From Closterium sp. Naga37s-1 (lineage: Eukaryota > Streptophyta > Zygnematophyceae > Desmidiales > Closteriaceae), in the NCBI GenBank assembly GCA_947471745.1, contig CANJKZ010001162.1, positions 62,001-126,000 on the forward strand: a stretch of DNA of 64,000 nt, written 5' to 3'. Below, in pieces: positions 63,861 through 64,000 of this stretch. How positions within the stretch are numbered: position 1 is the stretch's first letter; every line of letters begins with the position of its first letter. A program made the translations under genes and the position numbers. Under the pieces are notes generated by a model. That model was not told the origin of the DNA. It made no database searches and saw only the letters and a program-made list of their open reading frames with translations.

Positions 63861-64000
63861 ATTCCCTCAAGCCCATCCCCTTCCCTCCCTCTCCCTCCCC
63901 CCCTTCCCCATTCTTTTCCCTTCTGCCCCGCAAAACAGACAAAATACAAACTCTCCCGTTCCTCACTCCTCCCTACTATTTACTCACCCCGTTCCATGTC

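Overview
The window looks like nuclear DNA of a green plant lineage. It holds GT-AG introns, plant-type LRR receptor exons (one 24-residue repeat per 72-bp phase-2 exon), a receptor-like cytoplasmic kinase and a RAR1 co-chaperone gene, all buried in Ty1/copia and Ty3/gypsy elements with initiator-Met-type primer sites. The very GC-rich Copia families with Gly/Ala-rich proteins remind me of streptophyte (charophyte) algae such as Closterium. That placement is a guess from memory and cannot be settled here.

Layout. 1-3083: gypsy pol remnant. 3090-28203 (+): LRR receptor gene with seven visible exons (3585-3695, 4879-4950, 8998-9069, 10065-10136, 19574-19646, 27390-27461, 28077-28203). Its introns carry two TRIMs, one small non-autonomous LTR element, Copia-1 (10630-19215, +) and Copia-2 (19821-27379, -). 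28231-44994 (-): Copia-4, holding Copia-3 (31342-38400, +) and another small non-autonomous element (42575-43992, -). 46485-48509 (-): the first three exons of a RAR1 homologue (start codon, CHORD-I, plant-specific CCCH motif); CHORD-II was not found. 49140-54529: LTR debris with two pogo-type DNA elements nested in it; a third pogo-type MITE (54550-55113) lies just outside, and a Harbinger-like element lies at 56001-56738. 55878-63860 (-): kinase domain of an RLCK-like gene whose exons exist in several local tandem copies. Two tRNA-Gly(GCC)-like sequences lie at 61607-61671 and 62817-62893.

The most unusual signal is shared by all three host genes: short tandem arrays built from exon-intron boundaries. 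The LRR gene has about ten 53-bp copies of a 3' splice site plus the start of its exon. RAR1 has repeated 5' splice sites, a second CHORD exon start and a duplicated start codon. The kinase gene has about 21 copies of a 36-bp unit, each with an AG|GT junction in the same phase as the authentic donor inside the activation segment. These could be slippage debris or a source of splice variation.

Receptor, cytoplasmic kinase and RAR1 are all classes used in plant immune or surface signalling, but nothing in the sequence shows that they act together. Their adjacency may be chance.
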